From Cohnella faecalis (lineage in GTDB: Bacteria > Bacillota > Bacilli > Paenibacillales > Paenibacillaceae): 64,000 bases of DNA. Within the stretch, counting starts at the first letter, position 1. Each line of letters opens with the position of its first letter. The DNA lies in assembly GCF_003570905.1 (NCBI RefSeq), contig NZ_QXJM01000039.1, positions 620,001 through 684,000 on the forward strand, read 5' to 3'. Below are positions 8,009 to 17,290 of this stretch, piece after piece. The notes beneath the pieces were generated by a model. That model was not told where the DNA came from and did not search any database. It worked only from the letters and a program-made list of their open reading frames with translations. The translations under genes and the position numbers were made by a program.

Positions 8009-8962
8009 TTAAAATAACGTTAGTTGAACGGGAGCGGCCTCGGCGCTACAGGCGGACGGAGGAGCGGCATGGATCGTGTTGGCGGCTTTTGGCTGCGGGA
8101 CCTTCTCAAAGGAAGAAAGGCCGTAATCGGCAAGCTGTTTGCGGATTCGTTCCCGAACGGGAAGCTTGTATTCGTCGGAGGCGCTTGAAGAACGCCAATA
8201 CAGCGCTCCGTAATCGGCGGTCAGGCGAGGGTAAGCTCGATCCAACGTCGAGAAAAACCAAGCTTTCACTTCAGGCGTCGATAAGCGAAGAAAAGAAGGC
8301 ATGACAGATTGCGCTCCCGAGCGAGCGCACCCGTCGATGATCGCTTCCGTGGAAGCGTCGTCGTCCGTAATATACGGCAATATAGGGGCCATAAAAACAT
8401 TCGCGGCGATTCCGGCCTCGTTCAACCGGCGGACGGTGTCCAAGCGTAGCTTGGGCGAAGGGGTGGACGGCTCGAAAGTGCGCCAGACGATGGGGTCCAA
8501 CGTATGGACGCTAACATTGACCGAACAGCCGGGCAGCTTTCTTAATACGTCAAGATCTCTAAGCACGAGAGGCGAGCGAGTCGTAATGCTGACGGGAACG
8601 CCGAATTCGGCCAACGTCTCCAAGCAGCCTCGGGTCAGCATCTCCCGGCCTTCAAGCTGCTGGTAAGGATCGGTCGCCGTCCCGATCGCAACGTGGGAAG
8701 GCAGTCCGCTCTTTCCCTTCTCCATGCGCCGCAATTGGGAGCGCAGAATAGCCGAAGCATCCTTCTTCCAATAAATATGGCTTCGAAACGCATCGTCCGC
8801 ACTTTCTCCAAGGAACGAATGGGTGCTGCGAGCATAACAGAAGCTGCATCCGTGCTGGCACCCGCGGTACGGATTGATCGACCAGTCGAACGGCATGGAC
8901 GGAGCTTTCACGGCATTCAACAGCGTGCGCGGAACAAGCGGTTCATATCGAATCGGGTTCAT
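8009..8962 (-). CDS. Radical SAM protein, spore photoproduct lyase-like
   Basis: A 317-residue radical SAM protein of the SPL-like family that includes Rv2578c-type proteins. The [4Fe-4S] motif CQHGCSFCYA (C-x3-C-x2-C) is at about residues 35-44, preceded by the family's INPYRGC. Further motifs are GTATDPYQ and VSITTRSPL. Substrate is unknown. The extreme C-terminus is VQLTLF, which matches the QL(S/D)LF beta-sliding-clamp binding motif and would tie the protein to DNA replication or repair. ATG 8962 has GGGAGG 12 bases upstream, rather far. It is the only gene between two terminators. Confidence 0.88.
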   Translation of the reverse strand: MNPIRYEPLVPRTLLNAVKAPSMPFDWSINPYRGCQHGCSFCYARSTHSFLGESADDAFRSHIYWKKDASAILRSQLRRMEKGKSGLPSHVAIGTATDPYQQLEGREMLTRGCLETLAEFGVPVSITTRSPLVLRDLDVLRKLPGCSVNVSVHTLDPIVWRTFEPSTPSPKLRLDTVRRLNEAGIAANVFMAPILPYITDDDASTEAIIDGCARSGAQSVMPSFLRLSTPEVKAWFFSTLDRAYPRLTADYGALYWRSSSASDEYKLPVRERIRKQLADYGLSSFEKVPQPKAANTIHAAPPSACSAEAAPVQLTLF

Positions 8963-9072
8963 CGAAAGCGGAAGCCTCCCGGAGCTGAGCGAATATACAA
9001 AATGGGAACAAATGTTCTATTTAGTTAGTATATCGCAATCATCTCCTCGAAACAACAATAGCCCGTCATTAA

Positions 9073-9096
9073 AAAAAGCCGGAGCGACCGGCTTCC
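9073..9096 (-). terminator. Terminator after the UspA gene
   Basis: Minus strand AAGCCGG-TCGCT-CCGGCTTTTTTT, starting within a few bases of the UspA stop codon. Confidence 0.85.
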
Positions 9097-9098
9097 TT

Positions 9099-9533
9099 CT
9101 AATCTTTCATGACGAGCACAGGCATCGCGGAATGCCTGACGACGTATTGCCCGACGCTTCCGAGAAACATCTCCTCCATCCGGTTCAATCCCCGGTGGCC
9201 GATGACGATGAGATCCGCGCCGATCTGCTTCGAATGCTCGATGATCGTTGGGCCGGGCACGCCTCTTAGCAAAGTCAACCGGGGGTTGATTTCGGGCGGG
9301 AACAAGTCGAAGGATTGTTCGAGAATTTCCTGCGAAGCGTCTTGAATGAGATCGATTCCGGGAGGCGTATACACCGCAGGCTCGCCGGTCACTACCGGTT
9401 TGAGCCTTTCGAGCACGTGCACAACCTCGACTTTGGAGCGATTAACTGCGGCTATTTGGGCGGCTGCGGCCGCAGCCTTTTTGGAAGTGTTCGAACCGTC
9501 GTACGCAAGCAAAATAGATTGAAAAAAAGCCAT
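9099..9533 (-). CDS. Universal stress protein UspA family
   Basis: A 144-residue cytoplasmic Usp-domain protein. It shows the N-terminal ILLAYDGSNTSKKA, the central LLRGVPGPTIIEHS and the ATP-binding G-x2-G-x9-G-S signature (GHRGLNRMEEMFLGSVGQYV), so the ATP-binding class is likely. ATG 9533 follows GAAGGAGGG. It is monocistronic, with its own terminator. Role in stress survival is a family inference only. Confidence 0.93.
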   Translation of the reverse strand: MAFFQSILLAYDGSNTSKKAAAAAAQIAAVNRSKVEVVHVLERLKPVVTGEPAVYTPPGIDLIQDASQEILEQSFDLFPPEINPRLTLLRGVPGPTIIEHSKQIGADLIVIGHRGLNRMEEMFLGSVGQYVVRHSAMPVLVMKD

Positions 9534-9620
9534 GCCAAGCCCTCCTTCTTGAAGAACCGAAAAGCAAAGCTAACGCTTTCCGTTTCTCGGATAAACCTAT
9601 TTTACCCTTGAAGAGTAGGT

Positions 9621-11561
9621 TTATAACACGGGAGAGCCGACGGGGAGCGATAGAGTAATGACGCAGCCGGGCGTTCCGGGCTCTACCTTCAGCAATCCTC
9701 CGAGCCTTGCTGCCCTGTCTGTCATTTCCTCCAGTCCGAATCCGAAATCGGAAGGGACATAAGTAAGGCCGTCGTTGGACAGCCGCAGCTTCACGCAATC
9801 TCCGGAGACGCCGAGCGAAAGCTGGAAGAAGCGCGCTTGGCCGTGGCGGATGCCATTCGCAAGGCCTTCCTGCAGCGTCTGGAACACGATTCTTTTGTGC
9901 AAAATGCTCATGGACTCGGGCAGCTTGCCGATCTTGCACTCGATGGAGCAAAGTGCTTCTTTTTCCGTCTCTCTTATGAGCGCCCCGACTGCGCCGGGCA
10001 AATCATAGTGCTCCGTATCCTCCTTCAGAAGACGAACGGATTGCCGAATATCGGCAAGTCCGCGACGAACCAGCGACTGGGAAGCTTCCAGCTTGCTCTC
10101 CGCCAGCGTCCGATCCCGATGAAGCAACCTTTTCGCCGCCTCCAACTGAACGATCGTTTCCGTCAGCGTATGGCCTACCGCATCGTGAATCGTTCCCGTA
10201 ATACGGTGCTGTTCTTCGAGAATAATCGTCTCCGCGAGAGCCTCCGAAGTTTCTCGGATGGTCGCGGCCAGTCGTTCGTGGGTTATTTCAAGCTGCTCGT
10301 TCCGCTCTTTTAGCTCGTGAGTTCGGTTCTGCACGACTTGCTCCAAGGAACGGTTCCATTCGGTAAGCTGCCGATTCATGGCGGTATAGCGGTACATAAT
10401 GACCCTGATGAGGCAAATAACGAATCCGAACAGCCCCCAGAACAGCAAGTCGAATGGCAGGCTGTTGATCCATGCGATATGCGCTCGGAGCCAGTCGGTA
10501 ATGCCTGGCAGCCAAGCGAACCGCAGTATATGAATGAGCGCGATCGCCAGCAGCAGGATGAAGCCGGCCAGAACCCAGACCGATTCCACATCTTTGCGCC
10601 TTTTGTACGCGGCGAAGATCGATATAAACACGATGCAGAAAACGAAAAGAAAGGCCGGAGGGTACACCATTTCACCCAAGAAGCCGTAAACGTCAAAAAA
10701 GAAAGCGGCCGAAATCGTCATCGCAATGGATAGAACGAGCATGAAGACTCGCAGAATACGGTTTGCCAAAGTCAGATGCCCGGGAAACAGCGACGCCATA
10801 ATGCCAAGCGTGGCGAAGGTTGCCCAAGGCATGCACACATCTTGGAGATACGCAGGCCAAGGGCTGTTCCAGAAAAATTGCAGCAAATGGTTCCGGACGA
10901 GGGAAGCGTATCCTCCGGCAAAAGCTAGAAGTGCGAAATAAGCGTAGAGCTTGTCCCGATGGCTCGCATACAAACCGAGAGAGATCAAGCAGCTGAACAG
11001 CAGCATGCCTCCCAGCACGATGTTATCCATATCTTCATGCAGAATCCGGTTCACGTGCGCGGATTTATTGCCGTAGTCGATCCAAGGACTGACTCCCCCG
11101 GAGACGGAATTGCGCAGTAGCAGGTAGACCTGCTTCGGGGCCGGAGAGGGCAGCGGCACCAGCTTCCAATGAAAGCTTGCGCTTAAGCGAACGCCTTTCT
11201 TCATAAAGTTGGCGTCCAGCAGCAACCGATCCTCGTCGAAGGCTTTCATGCTGCCGACGTTAATGATCCATAAATACGGATTTTCTAGGCCGGACTCCTC
11301 CGGCAGAGGCACTCGAAGCCAGTAGTACCTGTACGTCCGGTCGACCGTTCCCGAGAAGGAACTCCAATCGCTTCCGGTCGGCGGCGGTGCCGCTTCCTCG
11401 AGGGAATCGGCCGGATGCCACTCCCAGCCGTCATCGGGCAAGGTGACGGTGCCGTCTTTTTTCTCCAGGGAGGTAAGTCCCCATCCCACGGCAAAAAGCA
11501 GCGCGGCCAGCAGGGCCAACGTTCGAATTAGAGGGACGTGCGCGCGAAGAAAGCCGTTCAT
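9621..11561 (-). CDS. Seven-TM sensor histidine kinase (HisKA_3, NarL-partner type)
   Basis: A 646-residue sensor kinase. It has an N-terminal TM helix, an extracellular region of about 150 residues, seven TM segments (about residues 185-400), a coiled coil rich in Glu, Arg and Gln, then a HisKA_3 dimerisation domain with the phospho-accepting His in GTIHDAVGH (about 459), and a HATPase domain (N box ANGIRHG, G box GFGLEEM). The layout matches 7TMR-DISM kinases. Its ATG overlaps the stop of the upstream paralogous kinase (ATGA), so the three genes from 14228 to 9621 form a coupled operon with one regulator. The ligand is unknown. Confidence 0.92.
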   Translation of the reverse strand: MNGFLRAHVPLIRTLALLAALLFAVGWGLTSLEKKDGTVTLPDDGWEWHPADSLEEAAPPPTGSDWSSFSGTVDRTYRYYWLRVPLPEESGLENPYLWIINVGSMKAFDEDRLLLDANFMKKGVRLSASFHWKLVPLPSPAPKQVYLLLRNSVSGGVSPWIDYGNKSAHVNRILHEDMDNIVLGGMLLFSCLISLGLYASHRDKLYAYFALLAFAGGYASLVRNHLLQFFWNSPWPAYLQDVCMPWATFATLGIMASLFPGHLTLANRILRVFMLVLSIAMTISAAFFFDVYGFLGEMVYPPAFLFVFCIVFISIFAAYKRRKDVESVWVLAGFILLLAIALIHILRFAWLPGITDWLRAHIAWINSLPFDLLFWGLFGFVICLIRVIMYRYTAMNRQLTEWNRSLEQVVQNRTHELKERNEQLEITHERLAATIRETSEALAETIILEEQHRITGTIHDAVGHTLTETIVQLEAAKRLLHRDRTLAESKLEASQSLVRRGLADIRQSVRLLKEDTEHYDLPGAVGALIRETEKEALCSIECKIGKLPESMSILHKRIVFQTLQEGLANGIRHGQARFFQLSLGVSGDCVKLRLSNDGLTYVPSDFGFGLEEMTDRAARLGGLLKVEPGTPGCVITLSLPVGSPVL

Positions 11562-13569
11562 TTTAATCCTCCTGTTGCGAGCCCCTGTCCCTGCTGGCCG
11601 GATGCTTCATACGGAAGCGATACGGTCAGAACGCAGCCGGGCTGTCCGGGCGAAACCGTCATGATGCCGCCCAACTGGGAGACGCGTTCGGACATGGCTC
11701 GAAGCCCGAATCCGAATGCGGCAGGCTTATAGGTATTGCCGTCGCTGGCGAGCCGGAAGAGCAGTTGTCCGTTCTTGGCTTGCAGCGAAAATTCGAAGCG
11801 GCTGCTGGCGCCGTGCCGCAAACCGTTCGTCAGCCCTTCCTGAAGCGCTTGGAACAGCACTCTCTTATGCAGCAAGAGCAGGGAAGCGGGAAGCGCTCCG
11901 ATTGTGCAATCGACGGTGGCGCCGGTCGAGCTTTCGGTCTCCCGAATCAAACGATTCATGGCCTCGGCCAAGTCGTAATGCCCGGAGTCTTCTCTGAGCA
12001 TAGGAACGGATTGCTGGATTTGTTCCAGGCCGCGGCGGACGAGCTCCTGCGAGGCGCCCAGCTTGTCCTCCGCCAGCAGCGGGTCGCGGTCCAGAAGGCG
12101 CTTGGCGGCTTCCAACTGAACGATAGTGGCGGTAAGGGAGTGGCCGATCGTATCGTGAATCGTACCGGTGATGCGGTTGCGTTCCTCGAGTACCTTGGAA
12201 TCGGCCAGCGTCTCCGCCTTCTCGCGCATGGAGCGAGACAGCCTGGCATTCGCTTCCTTGAGCTGCGCCGTTTTTCCCTGAAGCTCACCGGTCCGTTCCG
12301 CAACTTTTTCCTCAAGCGCTTTGTTGAATTGCAGCAGCTTCTCGTTCAGGACGCCGAAACGGTAGATGATGACCCGGACGAGACAGAGAAGGAACAAGAA
12401 CATCGCAATCGACAGCAAGTCGAAGGGCAGGGCTGCGAGCGGCGGCGCGAAATGCTCAATCCGCCCGAAGACGGCCGGCAAGTAAATGCGAAGAACGTGA
12501 ATGAGCGCCAAAGCCGTAACGATAAGAAAGCCCGCCAGCATCCAGATGGACTCCGGATCCTTGCGATCCCGGTAGGTGGAGCGAAGAACCCAGAATACGA
12601 TGACAGCGGTAAGAAGAAACAAGGCGAGCAGCGGATAGCTGAGCAGCCACGAATACCACTTCATATTCAAGAACAGCGCGCTTGCGAGCGTCAGACAGGA
12701 AAACCAGAACAGGATGCGCCGGAACTCGTCCAACACCCGGGTTTTTAACGTCATGCGGAACACTTCATGAATGCTGCTCACGAACGCGGTCACTCCGAAC
12801 GGGAATACCGCCAGCTCCAAGTAGCTGAGCCAAGGCTGATCCCAATAGGCCTGAAGCAAGTAATTGCGGACGAAGGCGGCGTAACAGCAACACAACGACA
12901 ATAGGAAAAAGTAAAGATGCAGACGATCGCGTCTTCCCCAATATAAGCCGAGCGCGACGCACGCCCCTAATAGAAAGAAGCCGGCGAGCACCAAGCTGTA
13001 CGTGTCTTTGCGTACGAGATGGATGAGCAGGTCGCTTTTGTCGATCAGTCCGATCCACGGAGCCGGGTTCAATGCTTCGCGGTTGTCGATAAGCATGTAC
13101 AGCTCGGATGGAAGAGGTGAGGAAAGCGGCGCTGCGTTCCAGTGGGTGAACAGGTTGAGCCTATCGCTCCGCTCCTTCGGGTCGTAGGAAAACAGCCATT
13201 GCCCCGGTCGAACACCCGGAGAGAGGGGGTATTGAATACCCAGAGCGTCGGCTCGCGCAGAAGCGGCGCTTCGTCATCGTAAGCCAAGGGGATTCGGAGC
13301 CAGTAATAGCGGGATTCATTATGCAGATCGGGTCGGCTCGATAAGGGGATCCAGCCTTGATCGGGAGGGGCGGCTTCTTGGAAGGATGAAGCGGACGCCC
13401 ATTGCCACTTCGAGCTGTCGAGTCCTTGGCCGGCCGGCGATCGTTCCAAGGAGACGAGCCCCCAGCCGATGAGCAGAAGAATGCCGAGCAGAAAGCCCAG
13501 AACGCGAAGCAGGTGGAAATGGCTTCGCAATCCTCTCGCATACCATCGTTTCACTGCGGTCTCTGTCAT
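11558..13569 (-). CDS. Second seven-TM histidine kinase, frameshifted in this sequence
   Basis: A paralogue of the kinase at 9621, read in two frames. The first piece starts at ATG 13569 (MTETAV, overlapping the regulator's TGA as ATGA) and runs in frame to LRVFDRG; the rest continues in the -1 frame from GQWLFSYDPKE to 11558. Restoring one G in the GGGG run at 13202-13205 joins them into about 670 residues that align throughout with the 646-residue paralogue: extracellular region, seven TM segments, HisKA_3 with GTIHDTIGH, HATPase with NGLRHG and GFGLRAM. As written the product would be truncated at about 165 residues. I read this as a sequence error, since six other genes here show the same defect. 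Confidence 0.85.
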
Positions 13570-14228
13570 ATGACAGTCATGTCCTTCAGCCAAATGACGG
13601 CCTGCGTCCGATCGTTGGTACCGATTTTATCGTAGATGGTGCTGATATAGTTTTTGACGGTTCCCTCGCTCATGAACAGAAGCTGGGCAATATCCCGGTT
13701 GGTGCGGCCCTCTACCATGAGGGCGATGATGCTCATCTCCCGTTCCGTGAATTTAAGGTCCGTCGTCTTGCCGCGCATGCGCCCGGGCGCCGCAGGCCGA
13801 TGGGCGGAAGGAGAAGCAAGCCGGTTCGCCAGCTTGACCGCTATGGAGGACGGCAGCATCATCTCGCCTTTGGCCGCGTCTCGTACAGCCTGAAGCAGCT
13901 TATTCGTCGGGATATCCTTGAGCAGGAAGCCGACCGCTCCGCTGGCGAGCGCTTCTATAATGTAATCGTCCTCGTCGAAAGTCGTCAGCATAAGCACTTT
14001 CGTATCCGGCGCTTGCTCGTGCAGCTTTTTGACCGCTTCGATCCCGTTCATCACCGGCATGCGTATATCCATCAGCACGAGATCCGGGCGGAGCTGCAGG
14101 GCAAGCTGGCAAGCCTCTTCGCCGTTCTCGGCGGTCGCTACTACCTCAATGTCGTCCTCCAGTTGAAGGATCGTCTGCAGCCCATCCCTCATAAGCGTCT
14201 GATCGTCGGCGATAATGATTCTAAGCAT
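13566..14228 (-). CDS. NarL/LuxR-type response regulator
   Basis: A 220-residue regulator. The receiver has the acidic pair DD at 8-9, phospho-acceptor Asp54 (LVLMDIRMP), the TTF switch and Lys in LLKD. The C-terminal LuxR-type helix-turn-helix contains FTEREMSIIALMVEGRTNRD and GTVKNYISTIYDKI. It partners the two downstream HisKA_3 kinases through ATGA overlaps. Start: ATG 14228 (MLRIII) follows AAAGGGG; an in-frame ATG 30 bases upstream lies right after a TTATAAT -10 element and is unlikely to be used. DNA targets are unknown. Confidence 0.94.
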   Translation of the reverse strand: MLRIIIADDQTLMRDGLQTILQLEDDIEVVATAENGEEACQLALQLRPDLVLMDIRMPVMNGIEAVKKLHEQAPDTKVLMLTTFDEDDYIIEALASGAVGFLLKDIPTNKLLQAVRDAAKGEMMLPSSIAVKLANRLASPSAHRPAAPGRMRGKTTDLKFTEREMSIIALMVEGRTNRDIAQLLFMSEGTVKNYISTIYDKIGTNDRTQAVIWLKDMTVI

Positions 14229-14428
14229 CCGTGATTCCCCTTTCCATGTCTGTTCCATTATAAGGCATTTCGGAACCGTTGAGCGACGTAATTTTCGACA
14301 GGAATCACTTAAAACATGACTTTAGGAGTGACACCCGTCACTGGTCATATGACGTAAGACTCCGGTACGATAGGACTATGACAAGGGAGCGTTGCGGAAC
14401 CCGAGCAACTACAAGGAGCGATGAAAAA

Positions 14429-15601
14429 ATGATTATCGTACGAACGAATCAATGCCGTCCAGGAATGAAGCTGGGACGATCCATCTATACGGAGCAAGGC
14501 CACGTTCTGGCCGGCCGCGGTTTCATTCTGACGGAGCATGCCATCAACAAGCTGGCGCAATTGGGCTTGCCGTTCCTGCACATCGAAGAAGAGGGCACCG
14601 AGGATATCGCTCCGGATCAAGCTATTCGCGACGAGACGATCATCGTTCTGCACGGGGCGCTGTCGCATGTGATGGACGAGCTGCTCGTCGGCAAGCGCGA
14701 CGTGCTGTCCGCGAACGTTGTCCGCTTCTGCCACGATGCGGCGAAGATGCTGGTGGCCGATTTGCGCGAGCGGCGCAATCATCTCTGCTTGCCGGTTCAC
14801 TTGACGACGATGCTGGCCGACGGGGACAAGCAGCATTTTCTGGAGCATGCGTTGAACGTGGGTGTGTGCGCTACCCGCCTCGGACTGGAGGATGGGCTTA
14901 ATTCGGAAAATTTGCACGCGCTGGCTATGGGAGCGATACTTCACGATGTCGGCCGTCTGCTGCTGCCGGGAGGATTGAAATGCACGGCGAAGGACAGCAG
15001 CCTGGAGAAGTACATGTCCCATACCGAGCTCGGCTATCGTTTGCTGCGCGACAGCGGCTTCCCGCTGCTGACTGCGCATAGCGCTTTGTACCATCATGAG
15101 AGAATCGACGGCAGCGGCTATCCGTACGGACTGGAGAGCAATAGCATCCACAAGCATATTCAGTGGATCAGCATGTTCGACTTGTTCGATACGCTCGTTA
15201 ATGGCCGCGGCAACAATAGCCCGATGCTTCCGCACGAGGCGTTGGAGGTTCTGTATGGCGGAGCGGGAATATTATACGATTTGGAAAAGGTGCGTCGGAT
15301 GCGCGATAATCTCGCCTTGTTTCCGAAGGGGACGACCGTCCGTCTAAGCAGCGGGGAAATCGGAGTCGTAAGCGGTTTTCACGAGGATAGCAAGCAAAGA
15401 CCGATCGTCCGGGTTATTCGCACTCCGGAAGGAAATTCCTTGCGATATCCGTACGAGGTCGATTTGAAGCAGCAGCTGCACCTGATGATCAGCGGGCTGG
15501 GCAGCGAGAAGTCGTTCGCCGTGGGCGCCGGCGCAGCGGCTGCGGATTGGAGCTCCGAGACGAAGGAAAGAAGAAGCAATCGGGTATTTCACGTCGTCTA
15601 G
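14429..15601 (+). CDS. HD-GYP domain protein (probable c-di-GMP phosphodiesterase)
   Basis: A 390-residue cytoplasmic protein. An N-terminal region of about 60 residues (PGMKLGRSIYTEQGHVL, typical of HD-GYP leaders) precedes an HD-GYP domain: metal-binding HD in ILHDVGRLLLP (about 172), HTELGYRLL, then YHHERIDGSGYPYGL (about 225-238) holding the HHE, D and GYP signature. The tail of about 80 residues looks like a small beta domain (GTTVRLSSGEIGVV). Such enzymes hydrolyse cyclic di-GMP. ATG 14429 follows AAGGAG at 10 bases; upstream in-frame codons have no ribosome site. It is divergent from the two-component operon. Confidence 0.92.
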   Translation: MIIVRTNQCRPGMKLGRSIYTEQGHVLAGRGFILTEHAINKLAQLGLPFLHIEEEGTEDIAPDQAIRDETIIVLHGALSHVMDELLVGKRDVLSANVVRFCHDAAKMLVADLRERRNHLCLPVHLTTMLADGDKQHFLEHALNVGVCATRLGLEDGLNSENLHALAMGAILHDVGRLLLPGGLKCTAKDSSLEKYMSHTELGYRLLRDSGFPLLTAHSALYHHERIDGSGYPYGLESNSIHKHIQWISMFDLFDTLVNGRGNNSPMLPHEALEVLYGGAGILYDLEKVRRMRDNLALFPKGTTVRLSSGEIGVVSGFHEDSKQRPIVRVIRTPEGNSLRYPYEVDLKQQLHLMISGLGSEKSFAVGAGAAAADWSSETKERRSNRVFHVV

Positions 15602-15633
15602 ATATATGTAAAAAAATACCTGCGAAATTACTG

Positions 15634-15662
15634 TTGACTTTTGTCGGGAAAATCAATAATAT
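15634..15662 (+). promoter_or_regulatory. Promoter of tRNA-Thr
   Basis: TTGACT (15634-15639), 17-base spacer, TAATAT (15657-15662); the start would fall a few bases before the tRNA. Confidence 0.8.
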
Positions 15663-15676
15663 AGGACAAGTGACTT

Positions 15677-15752
<76 letters not shown>

Positions 15753-15769
15753 CTTCACTTTTTAAGCAC

Positions 15770-15807
15770 AGCGCGGCCTCTTGGGTTTTCCAAGGCCGCG
15801 CTTTTTG
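15770..15807 (+). terminator. Terminator after tRNA-Thr
   Basis: AGCGCGGCCT / AGGCCGCGCT stem, followed by TTTTT. Confidence 0.9.
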
Positions 15808-15856
15808 CATTTAAAAGTTCTTCAGAGAGATGGCCACCTTAATTGTGTAGTCGAAG

Positions 15857-16284
15857 GCGCAACAGTGGGAAGAGGTACCATACATTCGGCGGGAAGTGCG
15901 GTCGATAGCGCAACAGTGGTACGAGGTACCATACATTCGGCGAGAAGTGTGATCGAGAGCGCAACAGTGGGAAGAGGTACCATACATTCGGCGGGAAGTG
16001 CGGTCGATAGCGCAACAGTGGTACGAGGTACCATACATTCGGCGAGAAGTGTGATCGAGAGCGCAACAGTGGGAAGAGGTACCATACATTCGGCGGGATG
16101 CGTGATCGAGAGCGCAACAGTGGGAAGAGGTACCATACATTCGGCGGGATGCGTGATCGATAGCGCAACAGTGGGAAGAGGTACCATACATTCGGCGAGA
16201 AGTGTGATCGAGAGCGCAACAGTGGGAAGAGGTACCATACATTCGGCGGGATGCGTGATCGATAGCGCAACAGTGGTACGAGGT
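15857..16284. repeat. Tandem array 2: 8 copies plus a part of a 51-bp unit
   Basis: GCGCAACAGTG recurs at 15857, 15908 and every 51 bases to 16265, with no indel. Unit core: GCGCAACAGTG, then (GGAAGAG or GTACGAG), GTACCATACATTCGGCG. Two unit types alternate in the first four copies (A-B-A-B), so a 102-bp block was duplicated. In B units TGGTAC-GAG-GTACCA is a perfect inverted repeat. It starts about 50 bases after the tRNA terminator. Frames on both strands stay open because the period is 17 codons. Related to array 3 at 31.5 kb. Confidence 0.95.
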
Positions 16285-16454
16285 TATCGGTTTCGGAGAA
16301 TGATCGAGCCGGAGAGTGTATTTGGGCAAATGAAAAACAACCGGGATTCCGGCGCGGTCTACTTCGCGGCTTGCCGAAGATAAGCCTAGAGGTCGGATGT
16401 CTTTCGCTTGCCCACAATTTGTTGGAGAAAGCGGAAATGGACCAAAACTAGCAA

Positions 16455-16498
16455 AGGCGGCGCAGGGATAACCTCCCTTGCACCGCCATTTTTAGATT
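16455..16498. terminator. Probable terminator between array 2 and the AT-rich genes
   Basis: GGCGG-CGCAGGGA / TCCCTTGC-CCGCC stem followed by ATTTTT on the plus strand. It may serve the minus-strand gene at 16546 as well. The 170 bases between the array and this stem hold nothing else I can recognise. Confidence 0.55.
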
Positions 16499-16545
16499 TT
16501 TCCCCTTTTTGAACTTACTTCTGGGACAGCCTCCTCTTCCAATCC

Positions 16546-17208
16546 TTATTCGTAACCACTACTATCGCTCGTTTTCAGACCATATTTAAGTGTTTCTTTT
16601 GTACCATCAGTGTATTCCATTAATATTTCATCGATAACAATTGTCTCTAAGGCACCTTGATAAGTAAAAAGATTAAATACAACTAATTCCTCACCAGGTT
16701 TAACCGGACCAACATATTGAAGAGTAAATTTACTTTTACCGGACATTTCATCGTAAGAAGGATCACCTACGGGATTATAAGTACTTATTTTTACTGTGTA
16801 ATATTTAATAGTTTTATTGGATATATTGCTTGCCATCCAAGTAAGCTTAACCCCATCTACTGAATTGACGCTATAATTGAAAACCGAAGGGGCACTAATA
16901 ACATTCTTATAATCAACCGTTTTTGGCGTTGAGTTTGGTTTGGGTGCAGCGGCTGGAGTTGCTGTTTTTGCCGGTGCGTCATTAATAGTTATTGTACCTT
17001 TCTTGGGATCATGTTTAATAGTGATCCCTTTCAAATCCTTTAGCGAATCTAATGCTAGGTATGGCTTTCCATTAATTACTTTGACATCGGTTTTAATTGC
17101 TTTTCCATTAACGCTTAAAGAATATTTCACAGCTGCATATGCCCCGAGTCCAAAAGAAGACAAGATAATTAAAAGTGCTAGAACAGATAAATATATTTTC
17201 TTTTTCAT
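16546..17208 (-). CDS. Secreted protein with copper amine oxidase N-terminal-like domain
   Basis: A 220-residue exported protein. Signal peptide: MKKKIYLSVLALLIILSSFG, cleavage near AYA. Residues about 30-75 resemble the copper amine oxidase N-terminal-like domain common in Paenibacillaceae (SVNGKAIKTDVKVINGKPYLAL), then an Ala/Pro/Thr-rich linker and a C-terminal beta domain of unknown type. The domain here is a substrate- or wall-binding fold; there is no oxidase part. ATG 17208 follows GGTGA; longer in-frame readings add a non-exported N-terminus and are unlikely. It is visibly AT-rich compared with its surroundings, as is the next gene upstream, with which it forms a pair. Confidence 0.75.
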   Translation of the reverse strand: MKKKIYLSVLALLIILSSFGLGAYAAVKYSLSVNGKAIKTDVKVINGKPYLALDSLKDLKGITIKHDPKKGTITINDAPAKTATPAAAPKPNSTPKTVDYKNVISAPSVFNYSVNSVDGVKLTWMASNISNKTIKYYTVKISTYNPVGDPSYDEMSGKSKFTLQYVGPVKPGEELVVFNLFTYQGALETIVIDEILMEYTDGTKETLKYGLKTSDSSGYE

Positions 17209-17290
17209 GATTTCACCTGCAGAAATCCCCATCGGCTGGGGAGTGGCTATAGCTTGAGTTGGAATTCGCTTGCTTCCTGAACGTAATTTA

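Noticed and set aside
15781..16383. Long open frames on both strands across the arrays as repeat proteins
   Set aside because: A 51-base period is 17 codons, so several frames stay open at once; none has a ribosome site, signal or recognisable fold.
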